Part shown: in pieces, positions 40,451 through 51,262 of the stretch | Layout: each line of letters starts with the position of its first letter | Position numbering within the stretch: position 1 is the stretch's first letter | NCBI GenBank assembly: GCA_963693365.1 | Contig: CAVNZM010000002.1 | Span: 16,368,001-16,432,000, forward strand | Reading direction: 5' to 3' | Length of the DNA: 64,000 bases | Source of the DNA: Amoebidium appalachense | Lineage: Eukaryota; Ichthyosporea | Notes under the pieces: generated by a model | Databases searched by the model: none | The model's input: only the letters and a program-made list of their open reading frames with translations | Told to the model about the DNA's origin: nothing | Program-made: the position numbers and the translations under genes

Positions 40451-40671
40451 GCCCATGGCACAAGTAAGAGTATCTGATATCTCGTCTTGCCTATGGCACA
40501 AGTAGGAGTGTCTGATATCTGGTCTTGCCCATGGCACAAGTAAGAGTGTCTGATATCTGGTCTTGCCCATGGCACAAGTAAGAGTGTCTGATATCTGGTC
40601 TTGCCCATGGCGCAAGTAAGAGTGTCTGATATCTGGTCTTGCCCATGGCGCAAGTAAAAGTATGTGACCAG
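40451..40671. repeat. 38-bp tandem repeat, nearly six copies
   Basis: The unit begins GCCCATGGCACAAGTAAGAG and ends GATATCTGGTCTT. Copies start at 40451, 40489, 40527, 40565, 40603 and 40641 (partial), exactly 38 bp apart, with few substitutions. Confidence 0.95.
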
Positions 40672-41301
40672 CCCAGGCCCCTGGCGATATGTAAAGCTTC
40701 GATTCCATTTTTATACCCCCCACCATTCTCGTAGATGATTGTGGGGGAAAAAACTTGAAATTGAGCATTTCATTGCGTGTGTTTTTGATTGGAGGATCTA
40801 AAGTTGTCTCCCAAGATCCGGATCGATGGTCACAGGGTGCGAAACATGGTTCGACGGGAGGGACCCTAAGCATGCCCACCTATATACGCAGAGAAATTAC
40901 ATTTTAGCACCTTCCACACTATAAGAACTTCATTTTGACGAGGAAATTGCAGTTGCTATATTTTTTCTTTCTGTATATTCCGACAAAATCTGATTTTGTT
41001 TTGAGACTCAGACCTTGAGGTACGGTTGTTTCGAAACCTGCAGCCTCATTCCAAAGGATTGGTAGTGCGACCTCGGACGCATTCCTTAGATCGACGTCTT
41101 GAGTATATAAACTGCCGCTGAGCTCCAGCAGTCATAACCCAACAGTTGCCACCCAGCCCTTTGAACACATTCGCACTACACGATTCGTTCTCCAGCTTTA
41201 TTGGTGACATCAAACCCATCGCTGCATACAGTTCTTTAGCAGAATTTTGCATGTACAACCCTGTACCAACCAAACACCATGCCGTTATTTTGGCTTGCCG
41301 T

Positions 41302-41497
41302 TGCCGGAGGCAAGACCATTTCTTGCTACCGTCGTGGCTCCCCGAGACTCATGGACATGAAATCAGAGGCAAGTACGGAAGTTTATTATTTTGAAAATAA
41401 AATAAATACTCTAAAAGAATATTATGAATAACTGTTGATGGACATCTAACGAACCATGAAAACTATGGTGTGTGTACGTGCATGTAAGTGCACGTAC

Positions 41498-41576
<79 letters not shown>

Positions 41577-41640
41577 CTACCCTAAAGAAGGAAACAGTGT
41601 CCCTAACGCGCAATGGCCAAGGACACCCCTTCATGTATCC
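41302..41640 (-). repeat. Split direct repeat B2
   Basis: Pairs with 42086-42452. It includes a (GT)n of about 74 bp and a short hairpin with 9-bp arms (GTACGTGCA/TGCACGTAC) next to it. Confidence 0.88.
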
Positions 41641-41664
41641 CCACAACAGGGCTGGGAGGGCGGG

Positions 41665-42085
41665 GAAATCAACAGAAAAAAGGACAGCTAGCTATTATAA
41701 GGCAACTAGTTTGTGCGCTTTTACACTAGCACCACCAAACTTAGTTCAACCAACTAACTCTACAAATCCCTTTTACCTCTGATGCCAGACACTCACACAA
41801 ACGCTAAAACGAAAACCAAAGACTGAAATCCAAACGACATGTACTCCTTTTTATACCCGTTCCCACGATGCATTTTGGAATTTGAAGCCAGACTGAAGAA
41901 ACCAATCAAATGCTTTAAAATCTGACCAAATCGGAACATGCAATCAAAACCGAACCACATTAACTATATATGGAAACCAGCAATCCAACACAATTAATGC
42001 ATGACAAATAGCCAATCACCTCACCGCAATGCCACTCGGTGGATCTTCGTCTCTCACCGCTGCCTCCTCCCGCTTGAAAACCACA
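41665..42085 (-). repeat. Split direct repeat A2
   Basis: Pairs with 51637-52052. A 24-bp unmatched spacer separates it from B2; it abuts B1 directly. Confidence 0.88.
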
Positions 42086-42452
<367 letters not shown>

Positions 42453-42716
42453 AAATCTACCTAACTTGCTTTTGTGATAGTTTTAAAGCTTTGTGAATTC
42501 CTTTGTGTTTCTGAGCTCTACAGTGTACTCACCCGGGCTTGGCCGTATGTGTAGGAAAATAATAATTAGCACTGGAGTAATTCTGATTCCCACACACTGA
42601 GTGCATCCTCGGTTCTGACAAACGCATCCATATAGTATCTTGGATAGAAGTGGTGAATGGCCGCCAAAACCGTTCGACAGTGGGCCAGCCCATTGTGCAG
42701 CCGTGAAGGTCTTGGA

Positions 42717-44910
42717 TCATAATACAGCTCTGCAATAACTGCTTAGAAGCTCATCAATAACCCAGACATTTTCGCACCGGTCGATACCCCGGGTAGTCTT
42801 ACACCAGCCAACAAATCGGTCTAGCACCCTATCATAATGACGGATGATAGCTGATTGTCTGTCGATGTTCAATACCCGTGCCACCCTGGGACTCGGAACG
42901 ATTGCGCGTGACGGTTCATCCGCGGGGTTATGTGCTGACGGCACCCACACCCAGGATGGACGCACTGCTGCTGCGCACAGGAGAGCTGCCACTCTTCTAC
43001 AGAGGTGGTTCAGGCGCCGAGAGCTTGATCTCCCCTTCGCCACAGCATACACCAACGCTGTGTTGTCAATCAGATGTGCGACCCGTGTGTGATGATTACG
43101 TGGAGCTCGTACAAAACGACGAAGTGACAAAAGCAACGCATGTCCCTCTAAAATGGTGATGTGATCTGTGTGCTGCCACCGTGCGGAAATGGGATGGTAC
43201 CACTGCAAGCCATCCACCATCTCCAACAAGCTAGCGGCGCATGCGGGGGGCTCCGGCTCAAGTGACTGGGGAACGGAGGTGGGCTCTTCAATTTCATTTG
43301 CAACATAAACATCGCTGCGCTCGACCGATGACGGCATATAACGAGGGTCGCCGGCCTTCGTGTCGTGCCCGTCGAGGGAAAGAAAGGAATACCCGGGTTT
43401 TGAGACGGACTGGGACAGCGCCAATAACGATTGCTCGACCGTGACATTGGCAACCGACACCCCTGCGCCAGTCATGGACGCATCCGAGGCCAGCACGACG
43501 GAGGCTGGCTGAGCCGACAGATCACACACCACCAAGGGAGATAATGCAATCAACATAGACAATTCGACCTTAACTGCGAGGGGAATAGTGAGATCTGTCA
43601 GTGGCGTCGTGGCATTGGAGTAAACAAACTCGTAGCAAGATTCCAACACTGAGAAAAGGCACCTATTCAAAAGTAACAACTAAGCCCAGCCCCCCAACAA
43701 CCGGGATAAATTTCGTGGAGACACTGCTTGCAGGCGTAAAACGACTTCAGTGTCAGCCAGAAGCTTGGCTAGCTTAGAAGATTCGGGTCGAATTTTACCG
43801 TCGGACCCAATGGCGAGACCGAGTGCCACCGTTTCGGGTGTAGTTCGGGCTGCTCGCACCGTCTTTGACGGCTTGATTTCGAATCCGTTTTCCTCGCCTG
43901 CTAGCCCCGCTGCTGTCATATTCCGAATTCACCCTAGATTCTTCGAACCCTATCCCCACCCAATCATCAACGTAGATCAAATAAACGGAATCCGATTGGT
44001 TGCTCATGGAATGTGCCGGCGGAAAATTTGATTGGATGCATCTGTCGACCCGAAGAGGAGGGTGGATCATGAAATCGTGAGACCTCTGGGCAAGAAACGG
44101 GGCCCATTTCCACCCCATCGGCATCGACAAGACACGTGGGAACACCAACCGATCCAAGCCAGGCAACCCCGCCGCCTTGGAGGAGACCGGGGGGAGGCCT
44201 TGATACCACGACAACCACTCTGGAACCCGAAACCGATGATAGAAATTTGAAAAATCATACTTGGCTACAACCAGGACGGAATTTTTAGGGATGATGATGC
44301 TACACAAGTCCGACGGGCTGGGAAAAAGGGGATTGGGGGGATCAACCATAACTGCATTCATAGGACGGGCATCCATAATAAGACGATCTTCTTTCTCATC
44401 TTTTTCAACTGCAAATAAACCATTTATGACTTTCGGGGGCTCATCGGATTCCGAAAAAGCAATCATGCCACAATCAAACATTCGCTTGGCTAATAGGGGC
44501 CACTCATCTGGTGACGAGAAGGCAAAGACAGGACGCCCGGGAGTGGGGTGGGATTCCTCTGCACCCTCAGTGGTGCTCTCAGTCGCCCTCTGCCCCATCC
44601 CGCAAGCTCCGTGCACGGGCGACTCCTCGGTCGCAGTGGGCTCAGACCCACTCTCACCGTGACCCTCACTCGACTCTGACACCACCAATTCATCGGGCGT
44701 CTCCAGCAACACCCTCAGGTCAGGGGGAAGGACCGAAAGGAGAGGGACAGTGGCACCAAATCCCGGAGGGGGAAGGGCCATTCGTTCAGCAACTATGGGG
44801 GTGAAAGCTTTAGTATGGTTAAAGTATGGAAAAGAATCAGAAACGGCCGCTAAGGGGACATTGCTGATCCTGCGGCGCATATCTGAGCAAGAAGAAAGAA
44901 TGTGAAACAT
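42717..44910 (-). pseudogene. Reverse transcriptase-RNase H of the DIRS-order element
   Basis: Read on -, the first frame (44910 to about 43930) has a Ser/Thr/Glu-rich N terminus, then RT motifs: DARPMNAV, KYDFSNFYHRF, SMPMGWKWAPFLAQ and the catalytic YLIYVDDW. The frame then shifts near 43920, continues as the RT thumb (ending LLGGWA), meets an in-frame TAG at 43680-43682, and resumes as RNase H to 42717 with DASMTGAG, EGHALLLSLR, HLIDNTALV and WVPSAHNPADEPSR. This RT/RH style is that of DIRS-like elements. A last stretch (RHYDRVLDRFVGWCKTT) could be the start of a tyrosine recombinase core-binding domain, but the catalytic region is absent before B1. One frameshift and one stop make it a pseudogene. 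Confidence 0.75.
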
Positions 44911-44981
44911 AGCTTTTTCTTGTGTTGGCGTGGGTGCATGGGAAAAGTGCGTGGGTTTAGGAGGAGGTGTGGGGAAAAAAT

Positions 44982-45286
44982 GTAACTTAGAGGTTTCTCT
45001 GTGAGACTTTATTATTTGCTGACTTGCATTGACTGGCCCACCGGGACCTTTATATACTTGTGGTCTGGCTCACTGGAATGTTACATACTATTCCCGATTG
45101 GTCTACCCGCCGCTATGGATCTAGTCGCTACCAATCAAAACACTCCAATAGAATCTTCTAGACTCTTCTAGATCTATCCTGATCTATCGTGAACCTATCC
45201 ACCAGTTTATCCCGAATATCTCGAATATTCCCGATCACTAGTGCTACGCTAACGCAGGGCATACCGGATGGCTATCCTGTTCGACA
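44982..45286 (-). repeat. 3' LTR of the copia element
   Basis: On - it begins TGTCGAACAGG and ends CTAAGTTAC(A). It matches 50473-50777 base for base as far as I can read. The reverse strand contains a TATA-like TATATAAAGG near the middle. Confidence 0.93.
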
Positions 45287-45419
45287 CCCCCACTTGCACT
45301 GTGTTCTATCTATGTACCGCATGCAACCTAAACCTAAGATGCAACTCTAAAACTATGCTACTATACTAACACATATAACACCTACTACACGAACATTAAC
45401 ACTACACTATTTGTAGTTC

Positions 45420-48400
45420 TTACTCAGCCATGCCGATGGCCTGCCGATGCTGCACTAACTTAAGTCTCCCTAAAGCTTTGGTGCACATGTCGGCCACGTT
45501 ACTGTTCGTGCTGCAATACACAAGTTCTACATCCCCATTCTCCACACACTCACGGGTGTAGTGGTACTGAACGTCGATGTGTTTGCTCCTGTTATGGAGC
45601 ATCGGGTTCCTTGCAAGCTTGATGCTGGCCTGGTTGTCGGCGTAGATGATGGTCGCCTCACTCATATCGTAGCCCAGCTGCCCCAGCAGCTGTCGTAGCC
45701 ACTTAGCCTCTTTGACTGCCAGGCACGTAGCCATATACTCCGCCTCTGTAGATGAAGTAGCCACAGTCTTCTGTTGCTTGCTGCCCCAGCTGATGGCAGA
45801 TCCATTGGCAGTGAAGATGTATCCGCTCGTCGACTTACGGTCGTCGGAGTTGCCAGCGTAATCGGAGTCAGTGAATCCCTCCACTGTTGTACTCCCTCCT
45901 CGTCCTCCGCGGTAGACAATCCCGTAGTTGGTTGTCCCCTTGAGGTACCGGAGAAGATGTTTGGCTGCGTCCCAGTGTTGAAGTCCCGGGTTGCTCACGA
46001 ACTTACTAAGTTCCCCCACTGCTTGTGCAATGTCTGGCCGGGTGGCCACCATTGCGTACATTAAGGAGCCCACAGCTCTGGCATAAGGAACTTGCCGCAT
46101 CGCCACTCTCTCCTCCTCGCTTGCCGGACTCATGGCCTTGCTCAACACGCATCGCTCCGGTAGCGGTGTTGACTTAGCCTTGCAGTCGACCATGTTGAAG
46201 CGCCGCATCAATGGCTTGATGTACGTTTCCTGTGACAATTTTATATCGCCTGTTGCAGCGTCACGACTGACCTGCACACCGAGTAGCAGCTTTGGCTCGC
46301 CGATCACCTTGACGGAGAACTTCGTCGCAACCTGCCTGACGAATTCTTGAATAAGATCATCTGTCGACGCCGCCACTAGCATGTCGTCCACATGCACAGC
46401 CACCACCGTCTTTCCACTTCCGTTGACCTTGAAGTAGACACATCGATCAGCTTCCACACGTGTGAAGCCAAGATCGACCATAGCCTCATGCATCTTCTCA
46501 TTCCAGCACCTTGCTGCTTGCTTGAGGCGGCCATACAGACTTTTGTGCAAACGACACACATAGTCTTCCTTTCCGGGTACCTCGTACCCACGCGGTTGCT
46601 GCATGTACAGCTCTTCCTTGATGTCGCCGTTCAGGAACGCCGTGACGATATCTATTTGTGTGAGGTGCATGTTCTCTGCCGCTGCCATAGCGAAGAGAAG
46701 TCTGAAGCTGGTGAACTTGGCCACCGGGGCAAAGGTCTCTTCGTAGTCTATCCCCTCTTGCTGAGAGAAGCCCCTGGCCACACCACGGGCCTTGTAGCGC
46801 TCGACACTGCCGTCGGCGTTGCGTTTCATCTTGAAGACCCACTTGAAGGAAACTGCCCGACGACCTGGTGGGAGTGGCACCAGTGACCATGTCCCATTCT
46901 TGACTAGAGATTCGTACTCCTCGTCCAGCGCAGCCTTCCACTTTGCACCATCTGGCCTGGAGATTGCTTCTTCCAGTGTCACAGGGTCATCCTCATTGCT
47001 ATCAGCACTCTCAATTGCCATGCTGATACTGTCACGGTACTCTACTACACCTGCGTTGATGCCGTAGGTCCCACCGCGCCTTGTAGTCATAGACGGATAG
47101 GCACTTCTGGTTGCAACCTGCAACTCTGCACTATCTTCCTCGTCTCCTGACCCTGCCGCGTCCGAATCGCCGCTGTCCTCGCCCGCGCCGTCGCCGATAG
47201 CATCTGAATCATATCCACTGTCAGTGCCGATTGTAGGCTTCCGAAAGGAATGTTGCTTCTTGGCGCTGATTGGATCCCTCGATTCCAAGCTCTGCTGATT
47301 TCCGATTGGCTTATGCATCAGCAATTCCATTGGCTCATCTTGCACCACCGGAATACCGGCCTTTGGGGTGCATGATTCATCGATCACCACATCTCGCCCG
47401 ACGATAGTCTTGCGCGCCTCGGTGTCCCACAACAAGTACGTCTTGCTGTCACCTGTGTAGCCGACGAATTTACACTCCCGACTCTTGGCGTCTAGCTTCC
47501 TGCGCTCGTCCTTCGGCACATGGACAAATGCCTTGCTACCAAATACACGTAGATGGCTAACATCGGGCTTCTCTCCATACCATGCCTCCCAAGGTGTCAT
47601 GCCACCCAGTACTGTGGTTGGCGTCAGGTTCTTGATGTACACAGCTGCCTGTACTGCTAGCTGCCAGAACCCCATACTCATGCCTGCTGACTGCAGCATG
47701 CAGCGCGCCGTCTCGACAATGGTCCTGTTAGCCCTCTCTGCTACACCATTCTGCTCTGGTGTGTAAGGGACTGTCGCCTCATGTTCAATGCCGCACGCTT
47801 CCAGGAACGACTTGAACTCAGTGGAGGTGTACTCACCCCCGTTGTCGGAACGCAGAATCTTGATGCTGGCACCGTGTTGCTTCTCTACGTGTGCCTTGTA
47901 CTTCTTGAAGTAAGTATGCACTTGGGATTTATGTTTCATGAAGTACACCGTAGTGAACCTTGTCTTGTCGTCGATGAAGGTGACATAATACTTGGAACCT
48001 TGCAGCGACTCCTTGTTGAACGGTCCTGCCACATCAGAATGAACTCTGTCGAGCTTCGCTGGCGCTGTCTTGCGGGGTAGCTTACTGAAAGAGAGCCGGG
48101 CTTGCTTCCCTCTCGCGCATCCCTCGCACACACCGTCATCCTGGGTTTTGCAGTCGATGCACAGACCCTCGACGATGTTTTCTTTAACCATCTTCTGTAG
48201 CGTGTTTATTGCCACATGACCAAACCGCCGGTGCCATAAACTGGCGCTGCCCTTTATCGGCTCACACACGGTGTTACCCCCACTGCTGCCGACTGCAGTG
48301 GTCACCATGTTCACGCTCTCACATACGGGTTTCACTAGGAGACGATACAGGCCTCCCTCAGTGACTACCCCACGGGCCACAACTTGGCCATCTGTGGCAC

Positions 48401-48992
48401 TCTCAATCGTACACTGTCGACTGTCGGTGATGCCTCTTAACCCGTGCTTGCCGGCGCTTGAAGCCGACATCACGTTAGTTCCAAATGCTGGCACGTACAG
48501 CACATTCTGCAGTCTAAATGTCATGCTGTTGCCCTGGAACTCACTTGTTAATCTTACGACGCCTATTCCTAGCGCCATCACACCCGGGGTGTTACCCAGA
48601 GCGACGGGTTTGGGTGTGATCGACCGGAAGTCTTCCATCCAGTCCTTTCGGCATGTGACATGGGAGGTTGCGCCGCAGTCCCAATACCACTCAGTTGAAG
48701 AAGGGAGTCCGCTGTTTACCGCCATGGCGAGTATCTCCTTGGAAGCTCCGTTCTGCTTCGCCTTGTCGCCGCGATTGCCGCCCTTCTTCTTCTTTGGACA
48801 CTGTGACTTGTAGTGCCCAAACTTGTGACATTTGTAACACTCCACCTTGGATATGTCAGTCACGCGCGGCTTGCCGGTGTCCTGTCGTGGCGTACCGCCG
48901 CGCCATTGGGTGCTGGTCATCATCACCCGCTGCTGTTCCCTTGCAGCCTCGTTCTCCTCAAAACCACGCAGCTTGGCGATTATCTTTTCCAT
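45420..48992 (-). CDS. pol: Copia gag C-terminus and pol polyprotein (open frame)
   Basis: 1190 codons without a stop from the first ATG; the true start lies in gag upstream of the solo LTR. Domains in order: a nucleocapsid zinc knuckle CYKCHKFGHYKSQC (about residues 52-65) with a Lys-rich tail; a protease active site DCGATSH (about 105-111); an integrase HHCC zinc domain (WHRRFGHV to CEGCARGK), then a DDE core with DVAGPF, SDNGGEYTS and EQNGVAERANRT; copia RT with WVFKMKR, YKARGVARGF, DIVTAFLNG and catalytic VHVDDML; RNase H with TDSDYAG, KSTSGY and STEAEYMA, ending shortly before the 3' LTR. The Asp-Cys-Gly protease triad replaces the usual Asp-Ser/Thr-Gly. RT through RNase H looks intact. 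Confidence 0.93.
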   Translation of the reverse strand: MEKIIAKLRGFEENEAAREQQRVMMTSTQWRGGTPRQDTGKPRVTDISKVECYKCHKFGHYKSQCPKKKKGGNRGDKAKQNGASKEILAMAVNSGLPSSTEWYWDCGATSHVTCRKDWMEDFRSITPKPVALGNTPGVMALGIGVVRLTSEFQGNSMTFRLQNVLYVPAFGTNVMSASSAGKHGLRGITDSRQCTIESATDGQVVARGVVTEGGLYRLLVKPVCESVNMVTTAVGSSGGNTVCEPIKGSASLWHRRFGHVAINTLQKMVKENIVEGLCIDCKTQDDGVCEGCARGKQARLSFSKLPRKTAPAKLDRVHSDVAGPFNKESLQGSKYYVTFIDDKTRFTTVYFMKHKSQVHTYFKKYKAHVEKQHGASIKILRSDNGGEYTSTEFKSFLEACGIEHEATVPYTPEQNGVAERANRTIVETARCMLQSAGMSMGFWQLAVQAAVYIKNLTPTTVLGGMTPWEAWYGEKPDVSHLRVFGSKAFVHVPKDERRKLDAKSRECKFVGYTGDSKTYLLWDTEARKTIVGRDVVIDESCTPKAGIPVVQDEPMELLMHKPIGNQQSLESRDPISAKKQHSFRKPTIGTDSGYDSDAIGDGAGEDSGDSDAAGSGDEEDSAELQVATRSAYPSMTTRRGGTYGINAGVVEYRDSISMAIESADSNEDDPVTLEEAISRPDGAKWKAALDEEYESLVKNGTWSLVPLPPGRRAVSFKWVFKMKRNADGSVERYKARGVARGFSQQEGIDYEETFAPVAKFTSFRLLFAMAAAENMHLTQIDIVTAFLNGDIKEELYMQQPRGYEVPGKEDYVCRLHKSLYGRLKQAARCWNEKMHEAMVDLGFTRVEADRCVYFKVNGSGKTVVAVHVDDMLVAASTDDLIQEFVRQVATKFSVKVIGEPKLLLGVQVSRDAATGDIKLSQETYIKPLMRRFNMVDCKAKSTPLPERCVLSKAMSPASEEERVAMRQVPYARAVGSLMYAMVATRPDIAQAVGELSKFVSNPGLQHWDAAKHLLRYLKGTTNYGIVYRGGRGGSTTVEGFTDSDYAGNSDDRKSTSGYIFTANGSAISWGSKQQKTVATSSTEAEYMATCLAVKEAKWLRQLLGQLGYDMSEATIIYADNQASIKLARNPMLHNRSKHIDVQYHYTRECVENGDVELVYCSTNSNVADMCTKALGRLKLVQHRQAIGMAE

Positions 48993-49061
48993 TGTCTTCT
49001 CAGCTGCTGGTAAAGCTTGAATGGTCCTAACGTCGGTGCGGAATCGGTCGTCAGCGCCTAC

Positions 49062-49177
49062 TGTTGGAATACGTCACCATGTATGACAGCAAGAGCCTTG
49101 AAGTATGTATGTGTCCTAGCTTGTTTGTATTCGTGTCTGCTTTCCTCCTTTGTGCTCTCTCTCTCTCTCCCTCTCTC

Positions 49178-49245
<68 letters not shown>

Positions 49246-49918
49246 CCCCCCCCCCCCCCCCCCCCCCCCGTATCTCTCTCTCCCTTGTTTCTGTGGGCAC
49301 AGATATCTGTAGATCTGTGCACACCTGGCTCTCTTGCCTGATAAGAACTTATTGTGTTTTATTTCTATTTGCTCTCCTCTGTTTATCTGAGAGGTAGCGT
49401 GATTGGCTAGCCTCACTCGTTGTCTTTCCTTTATTTCAAAATGGCCTAGTTTGTTCTCAAAAGGATGGCTCGCCAATAGTCGCGAGCGAGTACATCTGTA
49501 GATTGTGTTGTGCATTCCTGTCTGTTAATATATGTGTGTTGTGATTGGACAATAGACTCGGATATATATGGAATTCGGTTTATTGCAAAGTGTCTTCACT
49601 TTGAGAGTGTCGACTGTTAGGAAATATATGTATTTAAATAAGTTTCTTTATAGAGACGAACATAAATATATATGTGAGTTAATAGTGACTAGATGTATAA
49701 TTACTTAATTTATTTAAGTAAGAGTTTCTACACTTTAGTTTAATCGGAAGTTGGAATGCGTATTCTCTGTCGGAATGTGTTTTTCTATCATTCAGTTGTT
49801 GTTTGAAATCTTTCAATGTCTCGTGAACAACTCCGATTGCCCTCTCATTAATGTGTTAGTCGTGTTTTTACATGACACCTCTGTGCACTCTGCTCCCTTA
49901 GACCCGTACAAAACAACA
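49062..49918. mobile_element. Solo LTR of a second retrotransposon inside copia gag
   Basis: 857 bp starting TGTTGGAATACG and ending GTACAAAACAACA (TG...CA ends; 5-bp inverted TGTTG/CAACA). It is flanked by a perfect 5-bp duplication CCTAC at 49057-49061 and 49919-49923. It contains a (CT)n-Cn block (49158-49269) and a TATA-like GATATATATGG near 49559. Deleting it plus one CCTAC would join the flanking gag frames in phase, which confirms that the boundaries are right. No internal coding part remains, as expected after LTR-LTR recombination. The transcriptional orientation is uncertain; the TATA suggests +. Confidence 0.88.
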
Positions 49919-49923
49919 CCTAC

Positions 49924-50424
49924 ACCGTCCAGGAATTTCTCGGCAACCATGTCCTCACTAACTCCATTGGGATCGATATGAAGAAGATCCTGCACAATGC
50001 ACTCCAGGCGGGCCGCATACTCCAGCACGCTTTCCGTCGGCATCATATCAGCACGCCAGAACTGTTGAATCAACATTCTCTTGTGCTCATCTGTGTTGCG
50101 CGCAGCGTATGATGCTACCGTATCCCATATGTCCTTGGGATTTCCTACGGCAATAGCTCGCCGACACAGGCTTGCAGGTACATCACCTAGTGTCTCCACC
50201 AGGTAGGAAGTCGCCTTCTTCTGATCCAAGGGGTCGATCTCCACCGGAGGTTGCTCCACCGGTTCGCCGTCCTCTCCTATCACTTCAGGAGCCACGTCTT
50301 CAATCGTGTACCATAATTCCTCGCCCTCGAGGAAGCACTTCATGCGCATGGCCCACATTGAGTAGGAGATTTTGCCCTTGCCTTCTCCTTCATACATGGG
50401 AACTGGACATTTTGCTCTTCCCAT
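49924..50424 (-). pseudogene. gag: Copia gag N-terminal part, interrupted
   Basis: ATG at 50424, 32 bp after the primer-binding site. The first about 165 residues are a typical copia gag core (WAMRMKCFLE, ATSYLVETLGD, IWDTVASYA, RMLIQQFWRADM, VLEYAARLECIVQDL). The original frame ends where the solo LTR begins; the open frame runs about 35 further codons into the LTR before a stop. The remaining gag continues on the other side at 49056 and below, including the zinc knuckle in the pol frame. As it stands the element can make only a truncated gag. Confidence 0.85.
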
Positions 50425-50455
50425 CTTGTCTCAACAGTCGCTTGATCGTAGCGTT

Positions 50456-50472
50456 GTACTGGGCCCATAACC
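50456..50472 (-). other. Primer-binding site: half-molecule initiator tRNA-Met
   Basis: The + strand reads GTACTGGGCCCATAACC immediately inside the 5' LTR. Eukaryotic initiator tRNA-Met carries GTGCTGGGCCCATAACC around its CAT anticodon, so 16 of 17 bases agree. The element's sense strand would therefore pair with the anticodon arm, not the acceptor end. Drosophila copia and yeast Ty5 are the known users of such a cleaved half-tRNA primer. Confidence 0.85.
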
Positions 50473-50777
50473 GTAACTTAGAGGTTTCTCTGTGAGACTT
50501 TATTATTTGCTGACTTGCATTGACTGGCCCACCGGGACCTTTATATACTTGTGGTCTGGCTCACTGGAATGTTACATACTATTCCCGATTGGTCTACCCG
50601 CCGCTATGGATCTAGTCGCTACCAATCAAAACACTCCAATAGAATCTTCTAGACTCTTCTAGATCTATCCTGATCTATCGTGAACCTATCCACCAGTTTA
50701 TCCCGAATATCTCGAATATTCCCGATCACTAGTGCTACGCTAACGCAGGGCATACCGGATGGCTATCCTGTTCGACA
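50473..50777 (-). repeat. 5' LTR of the copia element
   Basis: Identical by eye to 44982-45286. It begins TGTCGAACAGG on - and borders the primer-binding site with no gap. Confidence 0.93.
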
Positions 50778-50866
50778 AAAAATGCGTGGAAAAGAGAGGA
50801 GCTGTGGTGGAAATGTGTGTGTTTGCTGAGGTAGAGGCGTGGTGCACATGTTGCCGAACATCATCC

Positions 50867-51262
50867 CTAGGAGAGCCTAACGACGGAGCTAGGCAGCTCA
50901 TTATTATACAAAGCATTAATTGATGCTATAGCTCTGTTTGCCATTTGAAATAAAATCCACTTCATATTAAACCTACATCTACGTCTTGGAGACGTGAAAC
51001 GACAACCGAGACCCAACAGCGGAACAGGAAATAAAGGGAGGGGTAACATATCTTGAGACACGTGTGGGAAAGAACCAAACTCAGCTGGTTCCGTGGCAGC
51101 TGTGTTCGGGAACGAAGGCTGTGGACCGTGGCCTCCCCCTGCCTCAGCTGGGCAGCTGCCGGAGGCGCAGGGGGGTACGAATCTGTGGAAGCTGGGCCTA
51201 GGCATCCTTGATGCCATCGAGCACACACACGCGCCACCGTGACCCCCCCCGCACCTCCCCAC
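50867..51262 (-). other. Possible first ORF of the DIRS-order element
   Basis: A 131-codon open frame on -, between repeat A1 and the copia insertion, in the place where a gag-like ORF would lie. It contains Pro- and Cys-rich stretches and no recognised motif. Composition alone does not establish coding. Confidence 0.25.

Larger units (their letters stand above)
44982..50777 (-). mobile_element. Ty1/copia LTR retrotransposon, full length
   Basis: LTRs of 305 bp at each end look identical by eye, flanked by a 6-bp duplication AAAAAT (44976-44981 and 50778-50783). On - the order is 5' LTR, primer-binding site, gag, protease, integrase, reverse transcriptase, RNase H, polypurine tract (AAGTGGGGG at 45287-45295), 3' LTR. 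Integrase before reverse transcriptase defines Ty1/copia. It sits inside the DIRS-order element in the same orientation. Identical LTRs indicate very recent insertion, yet gag is already interrupted by a solo LTR (49062-49918). Confidence 0.95.

Noticed and set aside
40451-40671. CRISPR array
   Set aside because: Units are contiguous without unique spacers, and the DNA is eukaryotic.
40411-40879. Repetitive 165-codon frame on -
   Set aside because: It only reflects the 38-bp tandem array and the adjacent ~50-bp repeats; the repeat period is not a multiple of three.
46392-46886. 164-codon open frame on + within copia pol
   Set aside because: It is the antisense shadow of the reverse transcriptase coding region.
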